Below are positions 17,527 to 25,505 of a stretch of DNA of 60,015 bases, piece by piece. The stretch's first letter is position 1; each line of letters opens with the position of its first letter. The DNA is from Verrucomicrobia subdivision 6 bacterium. GTDB lineage: Bacteria; Verrucomicrobiota; Verrucomicrobiia; Methylacidiphilales; Verrucolacustridaceae. A program made the position numbers and the translations under genes. A model generated the notes under the pieces. That model was not told the DNA's origin. It was given only the letters and a program-made list of their open reading frames with translations, and did not search any database. The stretch covers positions 1-60,015 of the forward strand of contig CAMCFB010000004.1 in NCBI GenBank assembly GCA_945874125.1. Direction: 5' to 3'.

Positions 17527-18915
17527 ATGGCGACTTATGATCTGGCGGTTTTAGGGGGTGGACCGGCGGGGTACGTCGGAGCGATTCGGGCGGCGCAGTT
17601 GGGCAAAAAGGTAATGGTCATCGAGAAGGAGCGTGCGGGGGGAACCTGCCTGAACTGGGGATGTATTCCCTCGAAGTCCCTTCTGAAGAATGCGGAGATT
17701 TACCAGCATATACTACACGCGGAAGAGTATGGGATCAGTACGGGGAAGATCTCCTTTGATTTTGCGAAAGTGATGGGGAGAAGTCGGAATGTTTCCGATC
17801 GGATTGCGAAGGGCGTTGAGTTTCTGCTCAAGGCCAAGAAGGTGGATTATCTGGTTGGAGAGGGAAAGTTGGGGGTGGATCGCAAGATCAAGGTGAAGAC
17901 GGCGGATGGGAAAAGTCAGGTAATTGAGGCAACGAATGTGATGTTGGCGACGGGGTGTGTGCCTCGAGTTCTGCCTGGAATGAAGGTGGACGGTAAAGTG
18001 GTCATGACCAGTCGCGAGGCGCTGGAGATGAAGAAACAGCCCAAGAGCATCGTCATTCTGGGGGCGGGTGCGATCGGGGTGGAGTTTGCCTATTTTCTAA
18101 ACTCTTTTGGGACGAAGGTGACGCTGGTGGAGATGAAACCGCGGGTCTTGCCGGTCGAGGACGAGGAGATTTCTGACATGTTGGGGAAAATTTTAGCGAA
18201 GCAAGGGATCGAGATTTTAACAGAAAGTAAAATGGAAAGTGTCACCGCCTCGTCCACGGGAGTGAAGGTAAAGTTGGCCGGAAAAAATGCCAAGACGATC
18301 GAAGCGGATGCGTTGCTCTGTGCGGTCGGGGTTCAAGCGAATTTAGAGGGGGCGCTGGATGCGGGAGTGAAGCTGGAGTTGGACAAGGGCTATGTGAAGA
18401 CGGATGCTCGGTATAGGTCTTCCATGGCGGGGGTTTTTGCGGCGGGGGACATTATTGGACCGCCTTGGCTGGCGCATGTGGCCTCGTTTGAGGCGATTGA
18501 GGCGGTGAACGGAATCTTTGATGCGAAGTACCAACCGAAGAAGGTCGGGATTTTCCCTGGTTGTACTTACTGCCAACCGCAGGTGGCGAGCATTGGGCTG
18601 ACGGAAGCGGCGGCGAAGGAGAAGAAGCTAAAGTTCAAGGTCGGTCGTTTCCCGTATCGGGCAAGTGGGCGGGCGGTGGCGAGTGGGGATTCGGAAGGGA
18701 TGGTGAAGATTCTCATTGGCGAGCCTCACGGGGAGATCCTGGGGGCGCATATTATTGGGGCAGAGGCGACGGAGTTGATTGCCGAGGTGGGATTGGGAAT
18801 GACGTTGGAGGCGACGGCGGACGAGATTGCTGGGACGATTCACGCTCATCCGACGCTGACCGAGATGATCAAGGAAGCAACCGAAGCGGCGGTCGGCCAC
18901 GCGATCCATATTTAA
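17527..18915 (+). CDS. lpdA: Dihydrolipoyl dehydrogenase (E3)
   Basis: Flavoprotein that reoxidises dihydrolipoamide and reduces NAD+. The N-terminus has the FAD loop LAVLGGGPAGYVGAIRAAQ and the redox disulfide in GGTCLNWGCIPSK (Cys41, Cys46). The NAD loop ILGAGAIGVEFAYFLNSFG follows, then AAGDIIGPPWLAHVA, and the interface motif HAHPTLTE with His441 and Glu446. The length of 462 is standard. GGGGGATT just before ATG 17527 is the likely ribosome site. It forms a two-gene unit with pdhC and would serve PDH and perhaps other lipoyl complexes. Confidence 0.97.
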   Translation: MATYDLAVLGGGPAGYVGAIRAAQLGKKVMVIEKERAGGTCLNWGCIPSKSLLKNAEIYQHILHAEEYGISTGKISFDFAKVMGRSRNVSDRIAKGVEFLLKAKKVDYLVGEGKLGVDRKIKVKTADGKSQVIEATNVMLATGCVPRVLPGMKVDGKVVMTSREALEMKKQPKSIVILGAGAIGVEFAYFLNSFGTKVTLVEMKPRVLPVEDEEISDMLGKILAKQGIEILTESKMESVTASSTGVKVKLAGKNAKTIEADALLCAVGVQANLEGALDAGVKLELDKGYVKTDARYRSSMAGVFAAGDIIGPPWLAHVASFEAIEAVNGIFDAKYQPKKVGIFPGCTYCQPQVASIGLTEAAAKEKKLKFKVGRFPYRASGRAVASGDSEGMVKILIGEPHGEILGAHIIGAEATELIAEVGLGMTLEATADEIAGTIHAHPTLTEMIKEATEAAVGHAIHI

Positions 18916-18948
18916 TAACGGCCTGCTGGACGTCGGGCCTTCCCCGTG

Positions 18949-19737
18949 ATGATTCGAAAAGTTTCGGTTGCGCTGACTATTGCCGGATCGGATAACTCGG
19001 GCGGAGCGGGAATTCAGGCGGATCTAAAAACTTTTACGCGATTAGGGGTGTATGGAACCTCGGCTTTGACCTGTGTCGTGGCGGAGCATCCGGGAAGAGT
19101 TTCAAGAATTGCGGCGGTTGAGCCAGGAATGGTAGCGGAGCAGATCAAGTTGGTCTTTGAGGCTTTTCCAGTGGGAGCGGTAAAGACGGGGATGCTGTTT
19201 TCTTCTGCAATCATAAGAGAGGTGGCGAAGCAGTTGGGCAAGAGAAGGGGGCTGAAGTTGGTGGTGGATCCGGTGATGGTGGCGACGAGCGGGGCGGCAC
19301 TGCTCAAGCCGGATGCGGAGCGGGCGATGGCCAGGTTTCTCTTTCCCAGAGCGGCTTTGGTGACTCCGAATTTGGATGAGTCGGCCCGATTGGTGGGAAG
19401 AAGCCTAAAAAATCCGGAACAGGCGAAGGAGGCGGCTCGGGAGTTGGCCAAAAAATGGAAAGTGCCGTTTTTGGTGAAGGGGGGACATCTCGAATTGGCA
19501 AAAGCGGAAGATTATCTGGCTTGGCCAAACGGGAAATTAAAGATCTTTTCGGCGAAACGGTGTAAGGGGGTAGAGACGCATGGAACGGGGTGCACCTACT
19601 CGGCAGCGATCTGTGCGGGTTTGGCCATGGGGTTTTCTTTGGAGAAGGCGGTTGGAAATGGAAAAAAGTTTATTACTCGGGCGATCCGGAATCATCTGAG
19701 ATTGGGCCGATATACACCTCTTAATCACCTAGTTTAA
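18949..19737 (+). CDS. thiD: Hydroxymethylpyrimidine/phosphomethylpyrimidine kinase ThiD
   Basis: Phosphorylates HMP and HMP-P in thiamine biosynthesis. Ribokinase-like family motifs are ALTIAGSDNSGGAGIQADLK near the start, GVYGTSALTCVVAEHP, KTGMLFS, VVDPVMVATSG, TPNLDESARLVGR and the anion hole/catalytic GTGCTYSAAICAGLA. Length is 262. ATG 18949 is preferred over the adjoining GTG 18946, but both are possible. It lies 33 bp after lpd; thiamine diphosphate is the cofactor of the PDH E1 subunit, so co-location with pdhC-lpd may be functional, though this is inference. Confidence 0.94.
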   Translation: MIRKVSVALTIAGSDNSGGAGIQADLKTFTRLGVYGTSALTCVVAEHPGRVSRIAAVEPGMVAEQIKLVFEAFPVGAVKTGMLFSSAIIREVAKQLGKRRGLKLVVDPVMVATSGAALLKPDAERAMARFLFPRAALVTPNLDESARLVGRSLKNPEQAKEAARELAKKWKVPFLVKGGHLELAKAEDYLAWPNGKLKIFSAKRCKGVETHGTGCTYSAAICAGLAMGFSLEKAVGNGKKFITRAIRNHLRLGRYTPLNHLV

Positions 19738-19741
19738 GGGC

Positions 19742-19816
19742 ACCTACGACCCCAATTCTCAAAAAACGGCTTGTAAATCATTGACCAGTAGAGGTTTATA
19801 TGACCTACGACCCCAA
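19742..19816. repeat. 14-bp direct repeat pair in the thiD-comEC gap
   Basis: ACCTACGACCCCAA occurs exactly twice, at 19742-19755 and 19803-19816, 61 bp apart, in the 159-bp stretch between thiD and comEC. The DNA between is AT-richer than the neighbouring genes. It could be a duplicated site left by an excised element or a regulatory repeat. Nothing else is recognised in this gap. Confidence 0.5.
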
Positions 19817-19896
19817 GCAAGTTGTTGTCGGGCAATGGGTTATGAGGGGGGGTTTGGAGGGTTGAGGATATTGGGACACTGGATAGGTTGTTTTTG

Positions 19897-22218
19897 ATGA
19901 AAACGAGTTGGCCGATGAGACGGCCGCTTTTCCCGGTGGCGGTGGCGGCTCTACTTGGCACGGTATTGGGACTGGGGTGGGGAGAGAGCGGGTGGATTTG
20001 GGTGGGTGGGGTTGGGGTGGCGGTAGCGGGGCTGGTTTTTTCACTTTGGGGGCCGAAGCGTTGGAAAACTCCATCAATCTGGATCTTTGTTTTTGGGGTG
20101 TTTGCTCTTTCTGCGGGGACACGAGCGTATGCACCGCCCCGAGATTCGTTGCGGGCTCGGGCGGGGGAGGAGGGCGGGACGGTGATCCTGCAGGGTTGGA
20201 TGGCGGAGCTACCCACCGAGCGAATTTGGCAGAATGGAGAGAAATCGTTGGAAAGCGAGTTGGAGGCCATCTCGATCTTGGGGGACAAGGGTTGGGAGAA
20301 AACAAGCGGAAGGGTTTTATTGCGGGTGGATCCAGCGCCCGAAAAGGTACCGAAGGTGGGTGAGATCGTCCGACTAGCGGGATATTTGGCTCTGCCAGAA
20401 AAGCCCCGAAATCCGGGCGAGTTTGATCGAGTTCAACACCTGCGCGCGAGAGGTTTGGATTATGTTCTAAAAGTCCGTCTCGAGGAGTTGGAGATCGTGG
20501 GGGAGCAGAGGGGGATCCCTCTGGCGAAAATGGCGGCGGCTCTGCGGTCTCACATGATCGCGGCGACCTCGTTGGGATTGGAGAGTGATCCGGAGGCGTC
20601 TGGGTTAATTGCGGCGATGCTTTTTGGATATCGCGATGGCGTGGGGGCGGAGCTACGGGAGGCTTTCCGAAATACGGGCACGCTGCATCTCTTTGCGGTC
20701 AGCGGCCAGAATCTGGCGGTGGTGGCGGGGATGTTGCTTTGGGTTTTGGCTTTGAGCGGGGCGGTGAAGTGGAGATGGGCGTGGACGACATTACCGGCGG
20801 TGTTTCTTTTTTGTTTGGCGACGGGAATGGAGGCAAGTGCCGCTCGGGCGTTTGTCATGACGGGGGTGCTGTATCTGGGATGGATTTTGGGGCGGCCGAT
20901 GGATTCGGCCAACTGGTTGGGGGCGGCGCTGCTCGCTTTGCTGATTTGGGATCCGCGACAGGTGGGAGATGTGGGTTTCCAGCTTTCGTTCCTTGTGGTG
21001 GCGGGATTGATGATTTTTGCCAGTCCGATTCACCACAAGTTGGGGCAGTGGGGTAGGCCGGATGCGTGGATTCCCTTCCGCTTAGTGGCACCGTGGCGGA
21101 GAGCGGGGCAAAAAGTGTGGATGGTGCTAGTCACGCTGGTGGCGGCGTCTTCGGCGGCGTGGTTAGGATCCTTGCTTCCAGCGATTTTTCTTTTTCATCA
21201 AATTACCCCAGTGGCCTTGGCGGCGAATGTGGTGGCGGCTCCGCTGGCGGGTGCGGTGACGGTTTTGGCCGCCGTCTCTTCGGTCGTAGCGCCTTTCGCT
21301 TCGATTGGAGCGATCGGGATCAATCTGCTCAATGCCCGTTTGGTGCATCTGTTGGCTGGGGCCATGGGGTGGATGGCGACGTGGCCGGGGGGTCACTTGG
21401 CCGTGGCGGATCCGAGGGTGTGGTTCGAGCGGAGGCCTGCGGTGGAGGTGATGGCGGTGGAGGGGGCGGCGCCGACGTTTGTGCGGGGAGGTGGAGGAAA
21501 GTGGTTGATTGAAACCGGATCGAAAAGTGAGTGGGCGAATGTCGTCCGGCCCTTTTTACATTTTTTCGGGGTAAATGATTTGGAAGGGGTGATTTTGACG
21601 GCGGGATTGGGCCAGCGTTCGGGGAGTGCCCAAGAGGTGTTGGAGGGTGTTCGGGTGGGGTGGTGGGGGGAGTCGGGCCTGGGTGGGAGATCTCCCCTTT
21701 TGAAAAAGTGGAGAGAGGAGTTAGCCGTTCGAAAAAAAGGCAGGAGATTTTTGCGAAGCGGGGACCGATTGAAGTTGGGTCAGGATTGGATAGCAGAAGT
21801 GCTTTGGCCACCGGAAGGGGAGGGAGTGGGTCGGGGGGAGGAGGACGGAGTGGTGCTGCGGCTGCAGTGTGGTGAGGCACGACTGCTTTGGGCGGGATCG
21901 ATTCCCGGCGATGTGGAAATGAAACTGGTGGAAAAGTATGGAGAGGAGTTGAGATCGGGTGTCTTGGTGGAAGGACCAGCGAAGAGTTTGAATCTAACCC
22001 AGGAGTGGTTGCGGGCGGTCCGACCAAGCTATCTGATTCGATCTTGGAAAGCTCTGGAGGATGATCCTTCCCTGTCGGTCGATTTCGATTCACTGGCACA
22101 GGAGTTGGGGATCACAGTGGTGAAGTTGAAGCATCGCGGAGCGGTACGATTGGGGGTGGAGGCGTCCAGTGGAGAGTGGGCCTTTCGGACTTGGAGAAAA
22201 GAGGCAGAGAAAAATTAG
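19897..22218 (+). CDS. comEC: ComEC/Rec2-family DNA uptake channel with degenerate C-terminal domain
   Basis: Predicted inner-membrane channel for single-stranded DNA in natural transformation. The N-terminal helices and OB-like region (LRVDPAPEKVPKVGEIVRLA) are followed by the competence domain: AMLFGYRDGV, FRNTGTLHLFAVSGQNLAVV and many membrane helices. After about residue 520 comes a beta-lactamase-like region that keeps the fold pattern (GGGGKWLIETGS, GVILTAG, GEARLLWAGSIPG) but has lost the H-x-H-x-D-H, GD and HHGS metal motifs. Length 773. ATG 19897 is used; TTG 19888 is less likely. Nuclease activity of the last domain is therefore not expected. The call rests on the competence domain. 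Confidence 0.85.
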   Translation: MKTSWPMRRPLFPVAVAALLGTVLGLGWGESGWIWVGGVGVAVAGLVFSLWGPKRWKTPSIWIFVFGVFALSAGTRAYAPPRDSLRARAGEEGGTVILQGWMAELPTERIWQNGEKSLESELEAISILGDKGWEKTSGRVLLRVDPAPEKVPKVGEIVRLAGYLALPEKPRNPGEFDRVQHLRARGLDYVLKVRLEELEIVGEQRGIPLAKMAAALRSHMIAATSLGLESDPEASGLIAAMLFGYRDGVGAELREAFRNTGTLHLFAVSGQNLAVVAGMLLWVLALSGAVKWRWAWTTLPAVFLFCLATGMEASAARAFVMTGVLYLGWILGRPMDSANWLGAALLALLIWDPRQVGDVGFQLSFLVVAGLMIFASPIHHKLGQWGRPDAWIPFRLVAPWRRAGQKVWMVLVTLVAASSAAWLGSLLPAIFLFHQITPVALAANVVAAPLAGAVTVLAAVSSVVAPFASIGAIGINLLNARLVHLLAGAMGWMATWPGGHLAVADPRVWFERRPAVEVMAVEGAAPTFVRGGGGKWLIETGSKSEWANVVRPFLHFFGVNDLEGVILTAGLGQRSGSAQEVLEGVRVGWWGESGLGGRSPLLKKWREELAVRKKGRRFLRSGDRLKLGQDWIAEVLWPPEGEGVGRGEEDGVVLRLQCGEARLLWAGSIPGDVEMKLVEKYGEELRSGVLVEGPAKSLNLTQEWLRAVRPSYLIRSWKALEDDPSLSVDFDSLAQELGITVVKLKHRGAVRLGVEASSGEWAFRTWRKEAEKN

Positions 22219-22856
22219 GGAAGCAGAGCACACCCCGCGGTGGGGGCTTTGGGAATTTCGGAGAAGCCAGGCAGATCGGGCGAAAGTGGGGGAAGTTGGA
22301 GTCGGGAGAAGAGATCATTTAGACCGGCGAGAGAAGTTCCGGGCCAGATGGCGGAAACTAGGCCATCCGGCTGGACGAGACTGAAGCACCCCGATTTGGT
22401 AATTCCCAAGCGATGGCCCAGCTGGGAATGAGGATCCCGAAGAGCGGGCAGTTTTTTTCCAGCTTTTGTCATGAACTGATGAATCTGATCCGGTGTTCCC
22501 GCAAAAAGAAAAAACCAGAGGGCTTTTGTTTTACTCCTTTCCATCGCAACAGAAAAATATTTGGCAAACTCGATGCTGCAGTCGCAATCGTGAGAAAAGA
22601 AAACAAGTACCACGGGCTTTTCTTTCGCGAGGGAAGACCAGGGGACGACGCGGTCATCCATGCGATAGAGGAGGCTCTGGGCGATGTTTTGGCCCGTCGA
22701 TTGGTTGAGTGAGATGAGGTCGACCGGAGGTGAGGGATGTCGGCTGGAGATTTTTTCTGTTCGAACGGCGGGGAGATTGGAATTGGGTAAGGTAAGTCCG
22801 TAGATGAGGGCGGCGAGAGCGACCAACAGGAGGGCGATGGGCCAGGGGGATTTCAT
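22215..22856 (-). CDS. Membrane-anchored redoxin-like protein with Cys-X-Cys site
   Basis: An N-terminal signal anchor (WPIALLLVALAALIYGLTL) precedes a thioredoxin/AhpC-like domain. VVLVFFSHDCDCSIEF places Cys91 and Cys93 (C-D-C) where redoxins have their reactive cysteine or CxxC; LVQPDGLVSAIWPG is a typical late strand. A CxC pair can be a low-potential dithiol or a metal site. ATG 22856 was chosen: it follows the ABC gene stop by 5 bp and has AAGAG upstream; an earlier in-frame start would run into that gene. It is the last gene of the propeller-permease-ATPase block. Function is unknown. It could serve copper or disulfide handling for the propeller protein. Confidence 0.6.
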   Translation of the reverse strand: MKSPWPIALLLVALAALIYGLTLPNSNLPAVRTEKISSRHPSPPVDLISLNQSTGQNIAQSLLYRMDDRVVPWSSLAKEKPVVLVFFSHDCDCSIEFAKYFSVAMERSKTKALWFFLFAGTPDQIHQFMTKAGKKLPALRDPHSQLGHRLGITKSGCFSLVQPDGLVSAIWPGTSLAGLNDLFSRLQLPPLSPDLPGFSEIPKAPTAGCALLP

Positions 22857-22861
22857 TTCTC

Positions 22862-24274
22862 TTAGTGGGATGGCATGGCGATCCACGGAGGAACAACGCT
22901 GCCCGAAACCCAGCCGTTAAGCCGGCGAATTTCGTCGGCCGAAAGCCGCGGATCTTTCAGATAAATGTAGTAGTCGTCCTGGCGTTCAAAGAGGTCGCCC
23001 TGAGCCTCCTTCGTTTCACTAATCACCATGGTGCTGGTGATGCGAATATGGAAATAGCCACGGATGAGTTCATCATACTTCGCGGGTAGAAGTTGAAACT
23101 GGAAGGGGATGAGGGTTTTGGTGGGGATCACTTCCCGGATCTTGGTGTCGGAGCCTTCGGTCGTTTCTTGAGGAACGGAGTCCCAGCGCCCGTCCGTCTG
23201 AACAAAAACAAGAATGGAAGGGCCAAGGATAAAGAATCGACGCGATGAGTCATAGTTCTGGAGGAACAGATTTGCATGGACGTTGCCGTCGCCCTTGGCC
23301 TCGAAGGAGTCCACATCGGCCCGGAGTTGGCGAAAGGCGATTTCCTCGGTGATGCGTTTCTTTTCCTGTTTCGCCCAAAGTTGGCGTCCTTGGGACCAGG
23401 CGATGATCCGGTCAGTCGAGTAGAGGAGGGATGCTCCCAAAAGCAGGCTGGCCAGGAAGAAGGAGGCGGGTCCCCGCCAATCCCCGACGGGAGCGGGTTT
23501 GGGTTTCTCTTCGGTAGCCAGGCCCTGGGGGGCTTTTTCGAAAACCGGCCCCTGTCTTTGGATCAGGGAAGAGCGAACAGTTTCGGCGGGGGGTTTTTCC
23601 GTGAGAGCCAGTTGTCCGGCGGACATTTGAAATACCCGGTCAGCGAGGGAGGCGAGTTGGTTGCCATGAGTAACGGCGAGGATGGCAAGTTTCCGTTCGT
23701 CCCGAAGTTCACGCATGACTGTGAGAATTTCTTCCTCGGCCAATGGGTCAAGGTTGCTGGTGGGTTCGTCCAGCAGCAGAAGAGCGGGTTCATGTTGGAG
23801 GGCGCGTGCGAGAGAGACTCGGCGTTGTTGGCCACCGGAAAGTTCATTGGGAAAGGCATCCCAACGGTCCCCCATCCCCAGACGGGTGAGAAGTTTTTGG
23901 GCGCGGGAATAGGCCTGATGTTGGGATTCACCGGCCAGCAGTCCGGGAAGGGCAGCATTATCTAGGGCGGTGAGTCCGGGAAGGAGGGAGTTGGTTTGGA
24001 GCATGAAGCCTATCCGGTGGGCGCGGAGATGGGCGAGTTTTCGGGGCGAGAGTTGAAGGAGGTCGATGCCTTCAAGATAGAGGGTGCCGTGGTCGGGTCG
24101 GGCGAGTGCTCCCAAGAGGGCCATCAGGGTGGATTTTCCCGACCCAGAACGACCACAGATGGCGACGAATTCGCCCGACTGGATTCCGATGGAAACCTGG
24201 CGGACGGCCGCGATGGAACCTCGCCGGGCGGGATAGATACGGCTGAGATTTTGGGCGTCGAGGATCACGCTCAT
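22862..24274 (-). CDS. ABC transporter ATPase (LolD/MacB type) fused to membrane-anchored extracytoplasmic domain
   Basis: The first 225 residues are a complete ATPase of the LolD/MacB/FtsE class: Walker A GRSGSGKST (41-49), signature LSGGQQRR (S146 region), Walker B LLLLDEPTSNLD and VTHGN. A linker leads to one transmembrane helix at about 270-287 (SFFLASLLLGASLLYSTD), then about 180 residues of unknown fold, presumably periplasmic. Such an appendage is not usual for an ABC ATPase. ATG 24274 overlaps the permease stop (ATGA); a longer frame to 24547 is an antisense-like extension over the permease and lacks family similarity. It works with the permease upstream. Confidence 0.85.
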   Translation of the reverse strand: MSVILDAQNLSRIYPARRGSIAAVRQVSIGIQSGEFVAICGRSGSGKSTLMALLGALARPDHGTLYLEGIDLLQLSPRKLAHLRAHRIGFMLQTNSLLPGLTALDNAALPGLLAGESQHQAYSRAQKLLTRLGMGDRWDAFPNELSGGQQRRVSLARALQHEPALLLLDEPTSNLDPLAEEEILTVMRELRDERKLAILAVTHGNQLASLADRVFQMSAGQLALTEKPPAETVRSSLIQRQGPVFEKAPQGLATEEKPKPAPVGDWRGPASFFLASLLLGASLLYSTDRIIAWSQGRQLWAKQEKKRITEEIAFRQLRADVDSFEAKGDGNVHANLFLQNYDSSRRFFILGPSILVFVQTDGRWDSVPQETTEGSDTKIREVIPTKTLIPFQFQLLPAKYDELIRGYFHIRITSTMVISETKEAQGDLFERQDDYYIYLKDPRLSADEIRRLNGWVSGSVVPPWIAMPSH

Positions 24275-25500
24275 TCGCCGCTTCCTCGGAGAAGTTGATA
24301 GACCTCGCGACCCGCCAGCCGCCAAGAGGGAATGAGGGCGCCGAGTCCGGCCACCAGAGAGCCAAGCAGGAGGCTGAGCCAGGCGGCAAAAATTTGGGAG
24401 GAGATAGAGGGGAGTTCGAAGGTGATACCACGGGAAGTGAGAAGATAACCGAAGGTTCGGACGAAGACCGATAGGCCGATCGCGCCGAGGAGAACTCCGA
24501 AAAGCGCGCCGAGGAAAGCGCAAAGAGCGGCTTCCATCGATAGCCATAAGGAGAGCCCGACTCGGGAAAGGCCCATGGCGAGGAGTAATCCGAGCTCCGC
24601 TTTGCGTTCGGCGACAATTCCGGCGTAGACAACCATGATCAGGAGTCCGGCCATTCCTAGGCCAACGAGGGGGAACGCGATCGAGCCAGCAAGGATGGTT
24701 CGGATCGATTGGCGGACCTGAATCCCGAGTCCGGAGCCGCTAATGATCTGAACTTCAGGGACAGAGGAGAGGGCGAAGCGGACATGACCCGCCCCTGCGC
24801 CCGGCGACAAGCGGAGGAGAAGGGCGGAGGGGGCACCCGTCATCGAGGAAGTTCCGAAGGTTTGGATTCCGTGGGATTTGGCCTCATGGGCAAGTTCATT
24901 CACGGTGGAAAAAGAGGCAAAGACCGATCGTTCGGTGGGGCCGACACCCGTTCGCTCAAGTTTTCCCCAGACGAGCAAACTCTGGCCAAAGAAATTGATG
25001 GTTGAGCCCAGAGGTTCTGGGCGACGTCCCCCGACCAAGACATCGTTTTGGGAAAAGGGGCGGGGCAGGTGTTCTCGAATCCAGGGTTGTAAGGTGAAAT
25101 CGGTCGAAGGATCGAAAGCGATCAGATCGGTTTCGCCATGGCCTTCATCCGAGGGAATGGAAAAGTGGCGTTGGGGGGAGATTTTTTCCAAACCGGGGAG
25201 AGATTCGATTCTTTGAAAAACCGATGGGTCGAGCTGAGGGGCATTGGGTTCCCCGGCCAGAAGGGCGGCGGTGAGGTTGTGGGTGATTCCTTTGGGGAGG
25301 ATGAGGAGATCCGCTCCCAAACGATCGAGGGAGGTTTCGAGGCCACGGCGAATCGAATCGCGGACGACCAAAGTGAGAAAGATCGAAGCGGAACCGATGG
25401 CGACGGCGAGGGCCAGAAGGAGGTAGCGGCCAGGACTTCGTCGGGTCTCTTGCAGGAGGAGGCGAAACGCCAGCGAGAGAAGGCGGTATCGGTGAAGCAG
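24271..25500 (-). CDS. ABC transporter permease, FtsX/MacB/LolE family, start unclear
   Basis: Four-helix MacB-type permease with a large extracytoplasmic domain between helices 1 and 2. The core region IRRGLETSLDRLGADLLILP and the C-terminal helices (VGLGMAGLLIMVVYAGIVAE, ERKAELGLLLAMGLSR, WLSLLLGSLVAGLGALIPSW) match the family, whose members move lipoproteins, peptides or metals or act as mechanotransmitters. The first usual start codon is TTG 25371, but this cuts helix 1: the frame is open further, and LLLALAVAIGSASIFLTLVV is encoded just upstream, as far as 25518. No ATG, GTG or TTG exists there, so a CTG near 25500 is drawn as a provisional start. It overlaps the ATPase gene by 4 nt. Confidence 0.8.
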   Translation of the reverse strand: MLHRYRLLSLAFRLLLQETRRSPGRYLLLALAVAIGSASIFLTLVVRDSIRRGLETSLDRLGADLLILPKGITHNLTAALLAGEPNAPQLDPSVFQRIESLPGLEKISPQRHFSIPSDEGHGETDLIAFDPSTDFTLQPWIREHLPRPFSQNDVLVGGRRPEPLGSTINFFGQSLLVWGKLERTGVGPTERSVFASFSTVNELAHEAKSHGIQTFGTSSMTGAPSALLLRLSPGAGAGHVRFALSSVPEVQIISGSGLGIQVRQSIRTILAGSIAFPLVGLGMAGLLIMVVYAGIVAERKAELGLLLAMGLSRVGLSLWLSMEAALCAFLGALFGVLLGAIGLSVFVRTFGYLLTSRGITFELPSISSQIFAAWLSLLLGSLVAGLGALIPSWRLAGREVYQLLRGSGE

Positions 25501-25505
25501 ATGGG

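Noticed and set aside
19805-20305. Minus-strand Pro-rich open frames over the comEC start
   Set aside because: High Pro/Ser content is what the G-rich + strand gives on its complement; the + frame encodes ComEC.
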